The translations under genes and the position numbers were made by a program. A stretch of DNA of 64,000 nt, taken from the NCBI GenBank assembly GCA_050084515.1, contig CM114271.1, positions 47,492,001 through 47,556,000 on the forward strand. Reading direction: 5' to 3'. Positions 21,537 to 35,100 of this stretch are shown here, one piece after another. The DNA is from Blasia pusilla (taxonomy: Eukaryota; Marchantiophyta; Marchantiopsida; Blasiales). Below the pieces are notes generated by a model. The model had not been told where the DNA came from, ran no database searches, and saw only the letters and a list, made by a program, of their open reading frames with translations. Position 1 is the stretch's first letter. The number at the start of each line of letters is the position of its first letter.

Positions 21537-24500
21537 GTGGCGCGGAAAGCTGTAGATCGGGGAATAGCGATCAAGGGAGGCGCAGAATTGATGTCGGGTG
21601 CAAAGAGGGCGAAGATCTGGTCGCCGGAAGGGAGCGAATGTGCGGACGAGGACGGGGACGGGCGATTGCGGAAGAAGCCGGACATACTAGTGGATTTGGG
21701 TAATGGAATGTGCGGTAAGCTGCGGATAGACGGAGCGGACGAGGACGAGGACGAGGACGCTGTAGTAGAGGAGGGGCGGTGGAAGCAGTTCAAAGAAGAG
21801 CTATACAAATCAGAGCTCTGGCAGCAGCAGTGCAAGGATCGGGGTTCCTTGAGAGGCGCTCGCAAAGAAATCCTGGATGCAGAGATCCAGAGAGCGTGGG
21901 ATGAGAGCGGCAAGGCGAGAGTGAATCGTACGCTGCTGACGGAGGAGGAAGAGGAAAAAGAGCAGGAGGAGCAGGAGCAGGAGGAGGAGGAGGAGGAGGA
22001 GGAGGAGAATGCGCTGGGGGACGGAAGTTGGAATGCCGCAGCAGACGCCGCGGGGCAGCTACAGAGGAGGAAGAAGAAAAAGCAGAAGCGTGAGCTGGAG
22101 TCCGCCGACGAGCTCGTCATGCTCAAGCCGGGGCTGCAGAGGTATATGGTGACTCTGGAGTATTCGGGCTCACGCTTCTTGGGGTGGCAGAAGCAGAAAA
22201 ATCGTGCAGACCTCAGGACTGTGCAAGGAGTGTTGGAGGTAGATGCCGTTTCATTCCTCCTTTCAAATTCGCTGTCAGCCTTTGTTCATGTGAAGTCTAC
22301 TGAGCTAAGGTGAGCGGATGTGATTTTCTCGTGATAGCTCTCCAGGAAGAAAATTGCTCTCGGCTATGGCAGCGTGATGATCTTCTCATGAAGGGTGGTC
22401 ATGCAGAGAGGGAGGATCTTCTCTATTAACCTTTGTTCATGTGAAGTGAATTTAGCGTAAGCTGAGCTGAGATGATCGGATTTTCTCGTGATAGGTTTTC
22501 AAGAAGAAGATTGCTCTGGAAATGTCAGTGTGATGGACTTCTCATGATGGGTTCTCCTGCGGAAACGTGGGGTGTTGAGTTCATGTGAAGCTTAGTGAAC
22601 TTAGCGTAAGCTGAGCTGAGATGATGGGATTTTCTTGTGACAGCTTTCCAGGAAGAGCATTGTTCTGGAATACGGCAGTGCGATGGTTTTCTCATTAGGG
22701 GTTGTTCTGCCGAGTGATGGGATATGCGTCTGTCACTTCCACTGTACACATTTTCTCGTTGCTTATGTGCAGGAGGCTTTCAACAAGTTCATGGGGGCGC
22801 CTGTGGTATGCAGCGGCTCGAGCAGAACAGTGAGTCTCAGCTCTATTTCGTCGTTTTGTTTTGAATCGCCAAAATGGAAAAAAAAATGTCGCTTTTTCTG
22901 AGATATTTTTAGCAGTTGCTTCTTTTTCTCCAGCTGTGACTGTATGGGACCGCCATGAATTGGAAGGCGGTGACGGGCATTTGCTGAGTACTTAAGTATG
23001 GTTCACTGCTTTCCAGGATACTGGTGTTCATGCACTTGCTAATGTGTGTCATGTTGATGCTGAGCGAGTAAGCAAGAGGAAACCCGGAGAAGTGGTAATT
23101 GCCGAATCCATCAACAGAAAGGTTTTGCTCACAAAAGCTTGTCCTTGTAAAATTCTACCCCGCATCCTTTACTGATATTAAATAGGGCTGTAATTCTGTG
23201 TTGTTTGACTGTTATGAGAGACCTCGATAATGAAGAGTTGGTCACGATTGTTTGCAGCTTCCAGCCCATCCGCCAGAAGTGGTGAAGCGTGCGGTGAATC
23301 ATTTCTTGCAGGTACTCTTTTGAACGCTACTTTTCATCCTTGTACACATGTGTATGTATGGAAGTATGACTTTTGGAGGTATACTGTGCAGAGAGATGGA
23401 GGGGACATGATGGTGGTTGATGTGCAGTGCGTGGCTCAGGACTTTCATTCGCGATTCCAGGCGAGGGAACGAACGTAGGTCCTTCAATTTCCAGCAGGCA
23501 AAACCGTTGAGTCTGCTGCTTTGAGACCCACTTGTGAGTTTTCAAAGTGAATGGGCGATGTTTGCAAGGGAAGCGGGGTCAGAGAAAGAAAAATTGTCAG
23601 GAGAGAGGAGAGTATCTTAGTTTTTTTCTCCTCTGCACAAGTTTTTTCCAGTTTATGAGAGATAGTGACCTTTGGATGGGATTTTGCACCTGTAAGCTCT
23701 TGGATGCTTGTGTCTCTGGTGTCAAGTGTTGGATGTGTATATAGGCTCGGACATAACAGCATTCTTTGTAAGAGCTGCCGGTTCATAAACCTCTTTTACT
23801 GAGTTAGATTTCACACTGACGGAAGGATAACCTGGAATTAAAGTTGTACTTTCAGAAATGAGCTAACTACAGTTGTACCTGACATTCGGAAATTTAGAGA
23901 GTAAATGGGGTTAGTAGGGGTTCTTTGTGAGTAAAGTGGAGAGTAAATGGGGGTATGGAAAGACTTTAACTCATGGAAAAGTTAATCTTGTAAGTACAAT
24001 GGGGGGAAACGAGTACAATTTTGAATCACTACACTGGACAGACTTATTATCTGCTGTAAAGAGTTTTTATCCACCAGAAAAAACTGAACACAAATAAACT
24101 CTCCATGGATATTGCGGGATCATGTTTTAAAAACCTGAATGAAGAGTAATCGTTCTGTTAAATAACGAAGGGACTGAGAAAACCTGTCTGACCCCTGGTG
24201 CGTATGGTCTGGCTGTTTTAATAAAAGTTCAGTCACTGCTTGTTGCCATTTACCTCTGGATAAGAAAGATTAACATAACATGGTTTGAACCTCATTCCTG
24301 TGGGTTTGTCCATTCAGATAATTCGACGTGTATTTGCTTCACACTGATGTGCTTCTGAACAGATCTATTGCCTACTATGCCATACATCTGCTGATGGTCG
24401 TTGGGGGATCCTGTAGAGAAGTGTAGAAAGACATCATCTTTTGATTGAACCTTTAGAAAACACAACCTTTACCTGGAAGCCGTGAATGCCAAAGATGGGA

Positions 24501-26550
24501 GGAGTATCTTTCTTTCAACCTTGTTATGTAGAAGTGTGGTTTTCCAAGTTTCTGGACATGGTTAAAAAATCAGATCGGGTCCTGGAAAAGCTGTATTACA
24601 AATGAGACTTAACCAAAACTCAGACAATGTCAAATCATTTTGTGATGAATGCGAAGTAAATGACTGGCACTCGAAGAACAGTACAGGATGTGATGCTCAC
24701 ATTCACAGTTCTTGTCGTCCATGGTCTAAGAAGTCATCATCATATAGCGAGTGCTTAAAGACTCTAGTAGTAACTTGAAAAGTCTGGTGATTGTAGGTAC
24801 CACTATCGAATTGTATCCGGAAATGCTCTTCCATCAATATTTGAAAGGGATCGTGCTTGGAATATCCCAGAAAGTCTAAATCTTTCTGCCATGGTGGTAA
24901 GGGCTATCCACTAGGCTTTTCCAAACTATTGACTTGCCACTAAATTACAGCCGCCTTAAAGTTTGGCGCCCATGAAAATGGAGTCTCCTACTTGATTTAG
25001 GAAAAGAAACCAGCAGCTGTATGCAAGAGGGGATGCTTGTGTATCAGAATTGAGAAAATTTCAGGCTGTGTTCAATTTCTCTTTTTACTAAATTTTTGCT
25101 TCAATCTCTGTTTTGATTGCACTACCTCCGACCCACTCTTTGCCACATTTCTGTGTAGGAAGCTTCACAAGTGTTGATGGGGCACCATGATTTCAGCTCT
25201 TTCCGTGCTACAGGATGTCAGGTTAGCAGATTCACTATCATTTGCATGAGACAGAAGATGTTTGTTTATCCAATTGAGGTGGTTGACAGATAACATTTAG
25301 TTACCTGTGGGTAATCAGAAGAAGAAACAGTTACCAGGGATCACTTCCAAAAGGAAACTGGAGATGGCATAAACTACTACTGTTACTCTCTTGTTCCTAG
25401 AGTTATACATCCATTCTAATGACTTGGTTTACTGCACACAAACGCGAGTACATGGTTCTGATGACTTAAGGTCTGCAAACATGAAGTGATTGTGCTCATA
25501 TCTCCGTTATGGATCTCTTGGATGATTGACAGGCCAAGTCCCCAGTCAAAACTTTGGATGAGCTGCACATCTGTGAGATGCCTGCATGGCCATGTTTTCC
25601 GAGCTTCGCAGAGCGCATACCGCATTCCAAAACTTCTGAAGAACATGAAGCACAAGGGAACTCTGATTCAAAAGGATCCGAGCTGAACAACAGATTTACT
25701 GAAGTGAAGACTTCAAGACCTTGCTCGTATGTCATAACAGCAAGAGCTCGGTCTTTCCTTTATCACCAGGTGAATCCTCCAACCTAGATGACTGGGTCTT
25801 CTTCATGTATTCCTGATTTATTTACACTCCAGAGGTTAAAACAGGCGTGTATTTCTGTTTGTTCAAAGTGGTAGAAATCCAATATGGCTGTGACCTGCAG
25901 GCTTCAAACCTGGGCTAACGTGAGTAAAGTCACAATGCAGTGTGCTTAATTGTTCAAACCTCACTACATACTTCAGAAGGGATAATTAAGGATGCGTGGT
26001 TGAATTTTCAACCTGAAACAGAAGTTGAGGGGACAATGCAGTGTGCTTTCTTGATGTTTGAAGTTCACCACATGTATATTATCAAAATGGTTGGATTCAC
26101 AAGCGTGTACTCTTGAAAAGACATTGCAACTACTGACATTGGAAGACGGTTGCTGGGATTTTGACAGGTCCGACTTCTTGTGGGAACTCTGAAAGCAGTC
26201 GGTGTTGGCCTACTCACTGTGGATGATGGTGGGTTGACTTACCAGCGTTGATCTGGACTCCATCCTGAATTGATTCATCATGGTTGCTGCTAGGGAAAGT
26301 GGACTTGTTGTTGCCAGCTTTTCTTTTGGAGAGTTACCTCAATTGTGTGTTAGGGTACAGTCATCTTACTGGGAATTTTACTGGCTTAATGTTATCATTA
26401 TTGTGTGCAGTGAAGAGAATTCTTGAAGCTCGATCTATCAAAGCCACTCCAGCAATGGCGCCAGCGCATGGCCTTTACCTTGCTGAAGTCAAATATGACC
26501 TTGAGCACCCCAAAATAAAGAAAGTTCATGTGAACATAGAGGATGAATGA
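21537..26550 (+). CDS. tRNA pseudouridine synthase, TruA/PUS family
   Basis: Ten exons, all with GT-AG borders and matching phases: 21537-22238, 22773-22829, 23017-23094, 23258-23311, 23392-23474, 24797-24896, 25159-25221, 25533-25769, 26168-26228, 26411-26550. They total 1,575 bases and 524 aa. The family core starts at about residue 202 (RYMVTLEYSGSRFLGWQ). The catalytic Asp is in SSRTDTGVHAL, at residue 254, just after an exon border. RERTYHYRIVSGN and SFLYHQVRLLVGTLKAVG are the conserved substrate and fold motifs. Known reaction: uridine to pseudouridine in the tRNA anticodon stem-loop; positions 38-40 are typical of TruA/PUS3, but the exact target cannot be read here. An N-terminal extension of about 200 residues includes an almost pure Glu run (about 141-162) and a Lys-rich KKKKQK cluster, suggesting a nuclear form rather than a plastid one. 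The frame is intact. Confidence 0.93.
22285..22735. repeat. About 150-bp repeat, three tandem copies within intron 1 of the TruA gene
   Basis: Copies begin ttcatgtgaag at 22,285, 22,436 and 22,580. Each continues through gagctgagatgat-ggattttctcgtgata, tccaggaagaa and ttctcatga. They have diverged by roughly 15-25 percent and by small indels. The repeat fills almost the whole intron, and the first copy begins inside sequence that reads on in frame from exon 1. Confidence 0.85.
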
Positions 26551-28250
26551 ACAGCGGGCTTCTTGGGACTAGGCAAAAACTAGAATCCTGCTAGAATGGG
26601 AATCAAGCCAATTTGTCTCAATATGCCACGCTGGGGTCATTGGCCAAAAGCCCAGTCAGTATGGCACATAATGGACCACCTTCTACTGGTAGGGGATAGT
26701 TTTAGATGCTTCCATGGGATCAAATGTACATTGAGCTCAGGTGATGGTCGCTTTGGCACTGCGATTTATGGCGAGGAGTTCAAACCGGCCACCTTGAAAG
26801 CTTACATGGATTTGGAAGTGGAACAACCATGGTGTATCATTTCACAGCTATAGGAGAACTGCTGTGACAGGCTTTTTAGAGCCACCAATGAAACGCACAT
26901 CATGTTCACAAGTAGATGGATGTTGCAGGGTATGCGGTCGAGTAATGATATTCTTGATTGAGAGGTTGAGGTCCATTGTGTGGCTTGAACTATGTGGCTT
27001 GCTTGAGGGAGGGTGAGGCAAGTGAGTTTCAACAAATTTCTTTGAGAGGTAGAAGTCCTTTGTGTGCCTGACTAGAAGGATCTACAAACTTGGTCAGATG
27101 GCAGCTGTTTCCAGAGTAGTGACTAAAGTAAGTTCCATGGCCTTGGCCATTATGAAGTTAGATTCGATTTACATGACCCATTCTCAAGTTTCTCAAGGAT
27201 AGGGATTACATTGTATTGTCTCTATCTGTGTCGTGTGTTTGAGAATTGTCTCCTACCGGTTTACATCATTGGGTTCTGAATTATATTTTGCGGAATTGAG
27301 GCTTTGAAGCTGTGGAACGAAGGGTATGTCTACCTTCGCTGGGAATAGAAGAATTTACCAGCTGAGGCATGGATGCTCACTACTCAGCAGGGAGATTTTA
27401 GGTTCATATCTGTTACGTGAAACCAACAAGTGTTGGAAGGGGCGTTTACTTAATAAATTAAGTTGATTGCTTCTACACAGTGGTGGAGAATGGAAAAACG
27501 GCAAGGTTCGTCAGATTGAAGCCAGGGAGGAGTGTAAGTTGGGACGTTGGGGGATTGAAGCCGGCGACGAGTGGGTGTCCTTGAATCTTTTTGGAAATCA
27601 TTTCACAAATTTTAAAACACCGAGACTTCCTAAGAAAACCGAGAATCCCAAAACAATAAATCCATGGGTTTGGGATTCCCGGGGACTTACCCACGACTAG
27701 ACCCAAGGATAACTATTAAGGTTTATAAATTAAGTACTCGCACAAGTATGCAAAAATTTAAACATTTTAGAGCTTACAAAGAATCACAAAATTATGCAAA
27801 ACCAAATTTCCCACCTTTGCTTTTCTAATTAAGGGAACAGAAGTTCCCTTTCCCTTCCTATTCATCTCCATCAACCTTAAAAGAGGTAACATGTTTAACT
27901 TACCTCTTGAAATCCCCTTCTTGGAAATGCAATGAAATTCTCTATTCCTACACTTCCGAAACGGTTAATAGTAATGCCTTCATTTCGAGAAATGGAAGGC
28001 GTGATTGATTTGGGGTCCATGAGTGTATATTTGGAGTCCCACAAAGTTAAGTTAGGAGTTGATTGGGAGTCCTATAGTGGCTAATTATGGGCAATTCAAA
28101 TTACCTATCATTGATACCTACTTGTCTAATTTATTGAGCTTGAGTCAAAATATGTATAGTAACATTTCCTTTAGAAAATAACTAATGAAATAAAAGTTTT
28201 TCAAAATAAATGAAAGTCTTTAGAAAAAAGAAACATACAATGGTATGGAT
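26551..28250. other. Intergenic, TruA 3' region then AT-rich DNA
   Basis: The first few hundred bases are probably 3' untranslated sequence. Around 27,470-27,700 a pair of overlapping open frames on opposite strands shows no known motif. No gene is supported. Confidence 0.4.
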
Positions 28251-28560
28251 CGTTAATCCATATTATAATGCACGACCCCAATAGGAGAATAAGACAAGAT
28301 AGCAACCATAATAAGACAAAAAAATAATATGATACTTCTTCTTTTTTATGTATTATTTTGTAATTTGATATGAATTTGATAAGAAATAAAAATCTTTAAA
28401 TAATAATTATTGTAAGAAGTAGTGGAGTTTAATTTGATTGGTGGAAATTATATTGAGTAATGAATTTATGTTCGTGAGGAGTGGATTAAAAAAATGTTCA
28501 ATTTTTAATTTCTTTAGAACCCTTTTATAATAACTCTTCTTTTCGTAAATAACACGTTAT
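28251..28560 (+). repeat. AT-rich Helitron-like dispersed repeat, decayed copy 3
   Basis: Shared motifs in the same order as in the 19.74-kb copy: a gatcg/cgacccc stretch, (g)aataagacaa, ttgatatgaatttgataagaaa, then a (g)gagtggatta-type stretch. It is strongly diverged. Confidence 0.4.
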
Positions 28561-29770
28561 TTGTGATTACCCATAAACGAAGCCATTCATGTAATATTGT
28601 AATCGAAGGGAGGGAGAAAAACAAAAGCATTGCAATTTTTTTTTATTAAAATCAGTGAGAACATCTGAAGAAAAAGAATCACCTCTCATAGAATGCAATG
28701 AGGGATCTTAATAAAATCTAATAATATTTACATCATTAACTAATGGATTTCATATTTTTCAAAGTGCATATATATTGACTCATGTCACTTCTTCATGATA
28801 TGAAAACTTGATGGCGGACAATGATTTGGATTGGAAAATGTGACTATTAAATAGGATTATAATTTATTACGCCAGATTTTGTAGATCAAATAAGATAATT
28901 TCAATTTCCATATTATTATTCGAGATTTTCTTTACATTTAAAATTCTTCTCTTTAATGATGTCAGCCAATAAGGTTTCTTTATTCTCCAACCAATAAAAT
29001 TACTTCAATTTTATTTGAAAATGGATTATAAAATCATAATAATAGTATTTACCATCTAAATATATGCGGAATCTAATTTGGACGGATTGAGCGTCAGCGT
29101 CGCTATTCGCATCTCTTCTTTGACGTAGGACCCCACATGGAAAGGAATTTCCTTTGGGAACCGTCAGGAAAACCTTGATGGGCCCACCACCTGACCACAG
29201 CACGCAGCAGGATCTCCATGGTGGGTCCTAGACCGTCTGTGGGTCGGTGGCTGACGGAGCTCCGTCAGAGAGCGGGGATTCGTTAGGGCTGGGCGGACGT
29301 CATTCATTGATCTTTGATGTAGTACTGTAGGACTAAAGTAGTCGTAAAGGAGCAGGCACCTTGATGAAGCCGAGCTCATGCCGCGTCAGCCGAAGGGGAA
29401 CGACACTTTCTCGATATATTACGACTTCTTAGTTTTGGGGTTTTTTTACTAGCATCAAAATATATTAACACGTATAAGAAGATTGAGTTGAGGGTAATAC
29501 TAATACGAAAAAAATACCAGTTATGAAAAAATCTAACAAGTATTAACATAGAGCGAGTCCGAATGTTTTTTATCATCGGTCACATCATTATTCACATCAT
29601 CCGACGGTTGAGAAATTATTTGCGGAATAACTAGCATTTGGTAATAATTTGTTTTATGGTCTCCACTCGAAATCAGAATGATTTTGCACCCAAATGTCAC
29701 CGGAAAAATACGTGGTAGTAGGAGAGAGAACCGACTAATACGACCTAGTAATAGGGGCGATAATCAATAA
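28561..29770. other. AT-rich intergenic DNA with one GC-richer island
   Basis: 29,060-29,400 is GC-richer with short open frames on the minus strand and no known motif. The rest is AT-rich. No gene is supported. Confidence 0.4.
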
Positions 29771-30324
29771 CTAGGGTGTCCCTACTCGACCTTCCAAGTC
29801 TCCATTTTTGCATGATACTATGCATGAATCCATACTTTTTTATTTTCATAGCATTCTTGGAAATATCCTCTTTCCTATTAGACAAACACTTAATTTGAAG
29901 TCAAGCCCACAAAAGTAACTTCCTTTTGAGATCCCTTATTCCCTCTTTCATCTCAAAATTCAAATTTGATCTCCACTTTTTTAAATCTTAAGGAATAATG
30001 ACATTCCAATCCTCAATTACAACTTAAATAATATCCATTTCCCATGTTCCATAAAAGTTCCATCCCCAACTTGAATAGTTCCATGTTTCCATAAAAGTTT
30101 GAATGTTTTATGTATCTCCCCATTAATTCTCCCACCAAAGTGACATCCACCAACTAAGCCTTTAGTTACTTAACTAAATCATTTCCTTCATCCATTCAAA
30201 TTCATTTTCCCTTCTCAAAATATCATGAATTAAAGGATGAAATTGTTTTTTTTATTACTATTTTGTCATATAATCTCATTATTATGTCTTATTGAGCACA
30301 TGGGATTGCCAATAATAATATAGA
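29771..30324 (-). mobile_element. Short non-autonomous Helitron, about 554 bp
   Basis: On the minus strand it starts at 30,324 with TCTATATTATTATTGGCAATCC, preceded by A (plus-strand T at 30,325). A matching 3' end is ...AGGGACACCCTAG followed by T at 29,771, with the small stem AGGG-aca-CCCT before it. The body carries the AT-rich family sequence shared with 1-435 and 19,744-20,450. The 5' end is convincing; the 3' end is one of several CTAG-T candidates nearby (also 29,448 and 29,629). Confidence 0.5.
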
Positions 30325-32175
30325 TAACCCATACTCCATACTTTACGAGTGGAGTATTGACATTCTTAGAAGAGTGCATGGAAAACTTGTAAGAGAATAT
30401 ATGTCCTTATACATATGCTTTTTTTCCAAACCTCCAAAAAAGTGGGAAAATGATATAAAAAAAAAGTTCATGTGTTTTTTGTGTTAATAATATGAGATTT
30501 GGAAGAAAATCTATTCAGCCAATAAAATTATAACCTTTTTGAAAAATTTCCTAGTTCAATCTGAAAGAACCTATTGCATAACTTTTTTCCCCTTGTAAAA
30601 AGTTTCATTTCTTTAAATAAATATGAATTTTCTTTCCCATTCTAACTAGTGTATAGCCTGTGCTATGCACAAGAGTGAAGGGACTAACAAATTCAAATTT
30701 TTTTTTCTATTGTCCGTATTATGGGAAACATTTTCTTGCTGCCTAATTACCACGTGTCAAGCAAACACATGTTTGCAAATCATGGATGGACTAATGATTG
30801 AACCAACCCTCAAAATCATTAAGTGACATTTTCAATCAACTCCAAACGTTGCTATTGGATGAGAAATTGGACAGTCCTATTTGTTGAAAGGGACCGACGT
30901 CCAAAAGAAAAGTGTTTTATAGACAAGAGGATGCTCTCCAATAATAATAAAACTTATGCCATTTTCTTTCTTGAATGGAAAACTGTAACCCATAATTTTC
31001 AGTATTTAGCTTTTCTCAAAAGTGCATACTGCATCAACATCTTTACTTGGTGGCCACCATAAGTATAAAATAAAAGAAAGCTTTGAATTGCCACGCTTTT
31101 CTTATTAGTACTCCTAGCACTCGGTTTCTAATCCTAGAAGAAGTCCAACATTCCATAATACACATTCTACGCTTCAACCGAAAACACCACACGCATTCGT
31201 GGAAGGAATTGACGAGGAAAAACGTGTTGCTACTTTGGGATTCGCGAGAGTAAAGGAATGATTTCTCCTCCGACCAAACGAAATCCGTTGAAGGGGAAAA
31301 TTTTCAGTCGAATGATTCCGTTCCTGTTTATTCTGTAATTTAAGAGCCCTTACGACGACGCTTTCCATTTAATGATGAAATTCCCTGTGCTGCGTCTTCC
31401 ACGTCCACCGACGATTGCGCCTCCGTTCTCTCCGTCCATTCGGTCCCCCTTTCACGACTCGGATCAGCTCTGCCCGCCCGCCTCCACAAATTCTCGGTCG
31501 CCACTGCTCGCGACATTAATGGCTCCTCTCCCACTTCGCTTGTTGTTTGTTCGCTGCTTGACAGGATCCTTGCGCTGCTGCTGCTGAATGCACACACAGA
31601 AAAGCATGCGAAGAAGCGGGCGAGAGAATGAATAACTGAAGTGATTTGTTCGTGTCGGAAGAGAGTGAGAGAGGGAGGGGAGGGGAATAGGGTCAGGAGA
31701 AGTGGCTGAACGGCGGAAAGGGTGAGTGATTGCAGCGAGGTACATTCGCCAGTGGAGTTCGGGCTCCGAGGCCGCCAATTTGGAGGTTCTCATTGGGATG
31801 AGTTTTGTTGCGTAGAGGAGTTGCGTGCGTTGGGATTTAAAGGTGGAATGTGCGAGGTCGTCGTGTGTGTGGGGGCGTGGGATTCGGAACTTGTGATTGA
31901 AAAATTTGTGATTGTAATGCTTCCGTTTTCTCGAGTGGTTTTCGTAGTTTCGTGATTGCAATGCCTCTCCTCCGTTTTCTTCTGTGGAGTTTGCAATTGG
32001 AGGGACGGGTTGTGGAGGGAGTGAGGGATAATGGTGCAGTGGGGCTTACTTCTCCGAGGGCATGTTGGCAGGTGGAGGAATGCGCCGGTTCTGAGTTGTG
32101 GGACGTCTTGTTCCATCGATGGCAGTAATATTCTGGAGCTGAGATCGTTTAATTTGGAGCGGTTGGGAGCGAGAG
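30325..32175. other. Upstream region of the aspartokinase gene
   Basis: AT-rich to about 31,080, then a more balanced stretch that probably includes the promoter and 5' untranslated region. Short open frames at 31,372-31,587 (plus) and 31,961-31,464 (minus) have no recognisable motif. An in-frame TGA at 32,140-32,142 precedes the start codon of the gene. Confidence 0.45.
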
Positions 32176-35100
32176 ATGGAGGCCGTGAGCAAGACACCTG
32201 TTTTGGAGCTGTGCCAGCATAAATCTGCATTTGGACAGCTCGGAAGACAGGCTTCTGCGGTCTCGAGTCCAAGATTTTGTAGGTTGGGGTTTAGGAATGG
32301 ACAGATATGGGACGTGCAATCCAACCGATTGAGGAGGAACAATGCCGCGCCCAAGCCGGTTGAAAAGAGTCGGAGCAATGGCATTCAAGTTGTCCTTGCA
32401 GGTGAGAATCAACCCGGAGGATGTATGAAGCCTTTGCACATGATTCCATTCTTCTGCCTCGTCGGGGGTTCGACGTGGAACGTTCACTTGGCCTCCGAAT
32501 TGGTACTCCTGCAGAATCTGGCACAGCAATGAACTCAAAGCTGATTCTCTCCTGTGTTGGATAGCGGAGTCCCCTGCAACCTCTGGAAGCCATCACCACT
32601 CCTCTGGTTTCGAATTCAATGAATCCCACGATTTTTTCTCTTCTAAATTCCATTTCCACGGCATTGCGGACTTTTACGGAAGGATAAGAGCAGCCGAACA
32701 GTTGTCGTTCCCTGGTGCTGGTGTAGGGTGCACTACTGTCAGCGCATGGGAGTGATTTTTCCCTCCCTTGCTCTCGAGTCTCAGCGTAATGAGAGGAGAT
32801 TCACCTGTAGGGAGTTCCTGAATGTGGCATTCCCGGGTGGCTGCTTGTTGATTCCATCTGCTTTTAAGGTTCAGCAGACGAAGACGAAGGCCCAATTACG
32901 TAGCTGCCGAAGTTCCATTCACACCTCTTCTCGCGGCTATTCCTTGTACCTGGAATTTTTTCGTCCAATTTTCAATTCATATCGAGGAACATGTGCTCGT
33001 CTGTGCAGTTAAGTCAGTCTGGTTTTGAAAACCTAGTTGTCTTTGGCAGATGTGGCTGTTATCACAGAAGAGAAAGCAAAGGAACAATCGGTGCTACCGC
33101 AGGGTGACTCGTGGTCCATCCACAAGTTTGGAGGAACTTGTGTTGGTACGGTCGAGAGGATCTCCAATGTGGCCAGCATTATCGTGGATGATCTATCACA
33201 CAGGAAAGCTGTCGTAGTTTCGGCCATGGAGAAGGTAACAGACATGATGTATGATATGCTCGATAAAGCCCAGCATCGGAATGAAGAGTATTTGGCTGCC
33301 TTGGAAGTGATTGAAGAGAAACACAGGAGTACTGCAACAGCTCTGCTTGGTGAAGGAGATGATTTGAAGAATTTCCTCACAAGGCTTGAGGAGGATATCA
33401 TCAACTTGAGGGCCATGCTACGTGCCATTTACATTGGTAAGGTTGATTAAGAAATCTGGTTTCGTTCACCCCTCATATGCTTAATTTTGTGTGGTCTACA
33501 TCTAATGGCGCATGCTTTTGTGTCCGTAGCTGGACATGCCTCCGAAAGCTTCTCAGATTACGTGGCTGGGCATGGGGAACTATGGTCTGCGCAAATGTTG
33601 GCAGATGCTGTGAGGAAGGTAATTCTCTGATTTTCTGAAGAGTATCGTTGACTGTCATCTTTCCAGATTACCACAAGTTGAGATTCATGTGATTTATTTC
33701 CTCCTATGATTGATTTGCTAATCAAGAGTAAAAAGTGTCAAACCTCATACACGGGAATTTCAAGACCAGGCAGTAATAGGGGCAGACTTATGATTGCAGA
33801 AAGGTCTACCATGTGTCTGGATGGACGCCAGGGAGGTTCTTGTTGTAAATCCCACAAATGGAAATCAAGTAGATCCAGATTTTGAAGCATCCTTGGCAAG
33901 ACTTGAAAAGTGGTATGCCAAGTCTCCAGCAGACACTATCATTGTGACCGGATTTATTGCAAGCACTTCTCAAAATATTCCCACTACCCTCAAACGAGAT
34001 GGTAGTGATTTCTCAGCAGCAATAATGGGAAACTTGCTTAGAGCTGGCGGAGTGACCATATGGACCGATGTTGATGGAGTGTACAGTGCTGATCCAAGAA
34101 AAGGTAAATTTTCTATGGAAAACAGTATGCAATTTTCAGGCTTCAACAGCTTACAGGTAGCTTCAACAGCTTACAGCTGCAGAGTTTCCTTAAGCTTCCT
34201 GACAGTAGTTGCCATGGATGGAGGAGTTGTGTAACACTCATCATATTGCTCCATACTCTTCATTAGTCCAGAGTTGGAGCAACCTGGGATCCTTTTTCAG
34301 TAAGAAAAAGCACATCGCAGCCTTGTCTTCCAAAAGTTAGCAGATGAACGTCGGGGGAATATCAGGTGTGTATCTTATGTTAAACTGAGTAGTTCTTGGT
34401 TGGTGTCCAAACAGTGAAGGATGCTGTTGTGTTGAGTACACTCTCCTATCAAGAGGCGTGGGAGATGGTACGTTATATTTTTAACACTGTAAAGACTACT
34501 TGCGATGGCAAGAAGAGCTGGGCTTGCTAACTTGTCATCAACTGTTCTAGACCATATGCCTGGTAGCACCACTGCCCTTTCATTTACATGGCTTGGCCCA
34601 TGCAAGAAGCTTGCTGATCAAAATCTTTCAATTGTTCGCAACTTGGGATTTTGCTTAATCAATTACATTTCTTGGGTGTAGTTCTGTTGTCCGGATCTGT
34701 CCATCATTGTGTGGATTTCAGATGATTGTGTGCATTTACTGGTATGTCTATCTTTTGGTGACACCTGCATTTTGATTAATCCTGCAGTCCTACTTTGGAG
34801 CAAATGTTCTGCACCCAAGAACCATGATCCCTGTGAAGGCATTTAACATTCCGATTACAATTCGAAATGTCTTCAATGTGTCAGCTCCGGGTACCAAGAT
34901 ATGGTGTTCTCCCACAAGTGATGATGAATATGAGTATGATGAAAATGAGGTTTATGGTGCTGATAAAGTGGTGAAAGGTTTCGCCACTATTGATCACATG
35001 GCCCTCATTAATGTAGAGGGGTATGATTTCTCCTTACCATAAATGTGGTGTTTCTCTTTAAGGATTAGACCTCAATTATCGAGTGGAAATACAATGTTCA

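Noticed and set aside
21476-22126. 216-codon minus-strand frame, Ser-rich, opposite the TruA first exon
   Set aside because: It is the mirror of the Glu-rich coding sequence (GAG/GAA read backwards gives Ser/Phe codons). The plus strand is supported by spliced family motifs.
32046-32659. Minus-strand frames of 110-130 codons opposite aspartokinase exon 1
   Set aside because: Shadows of the plus-strand exon and its leader; no family motif.
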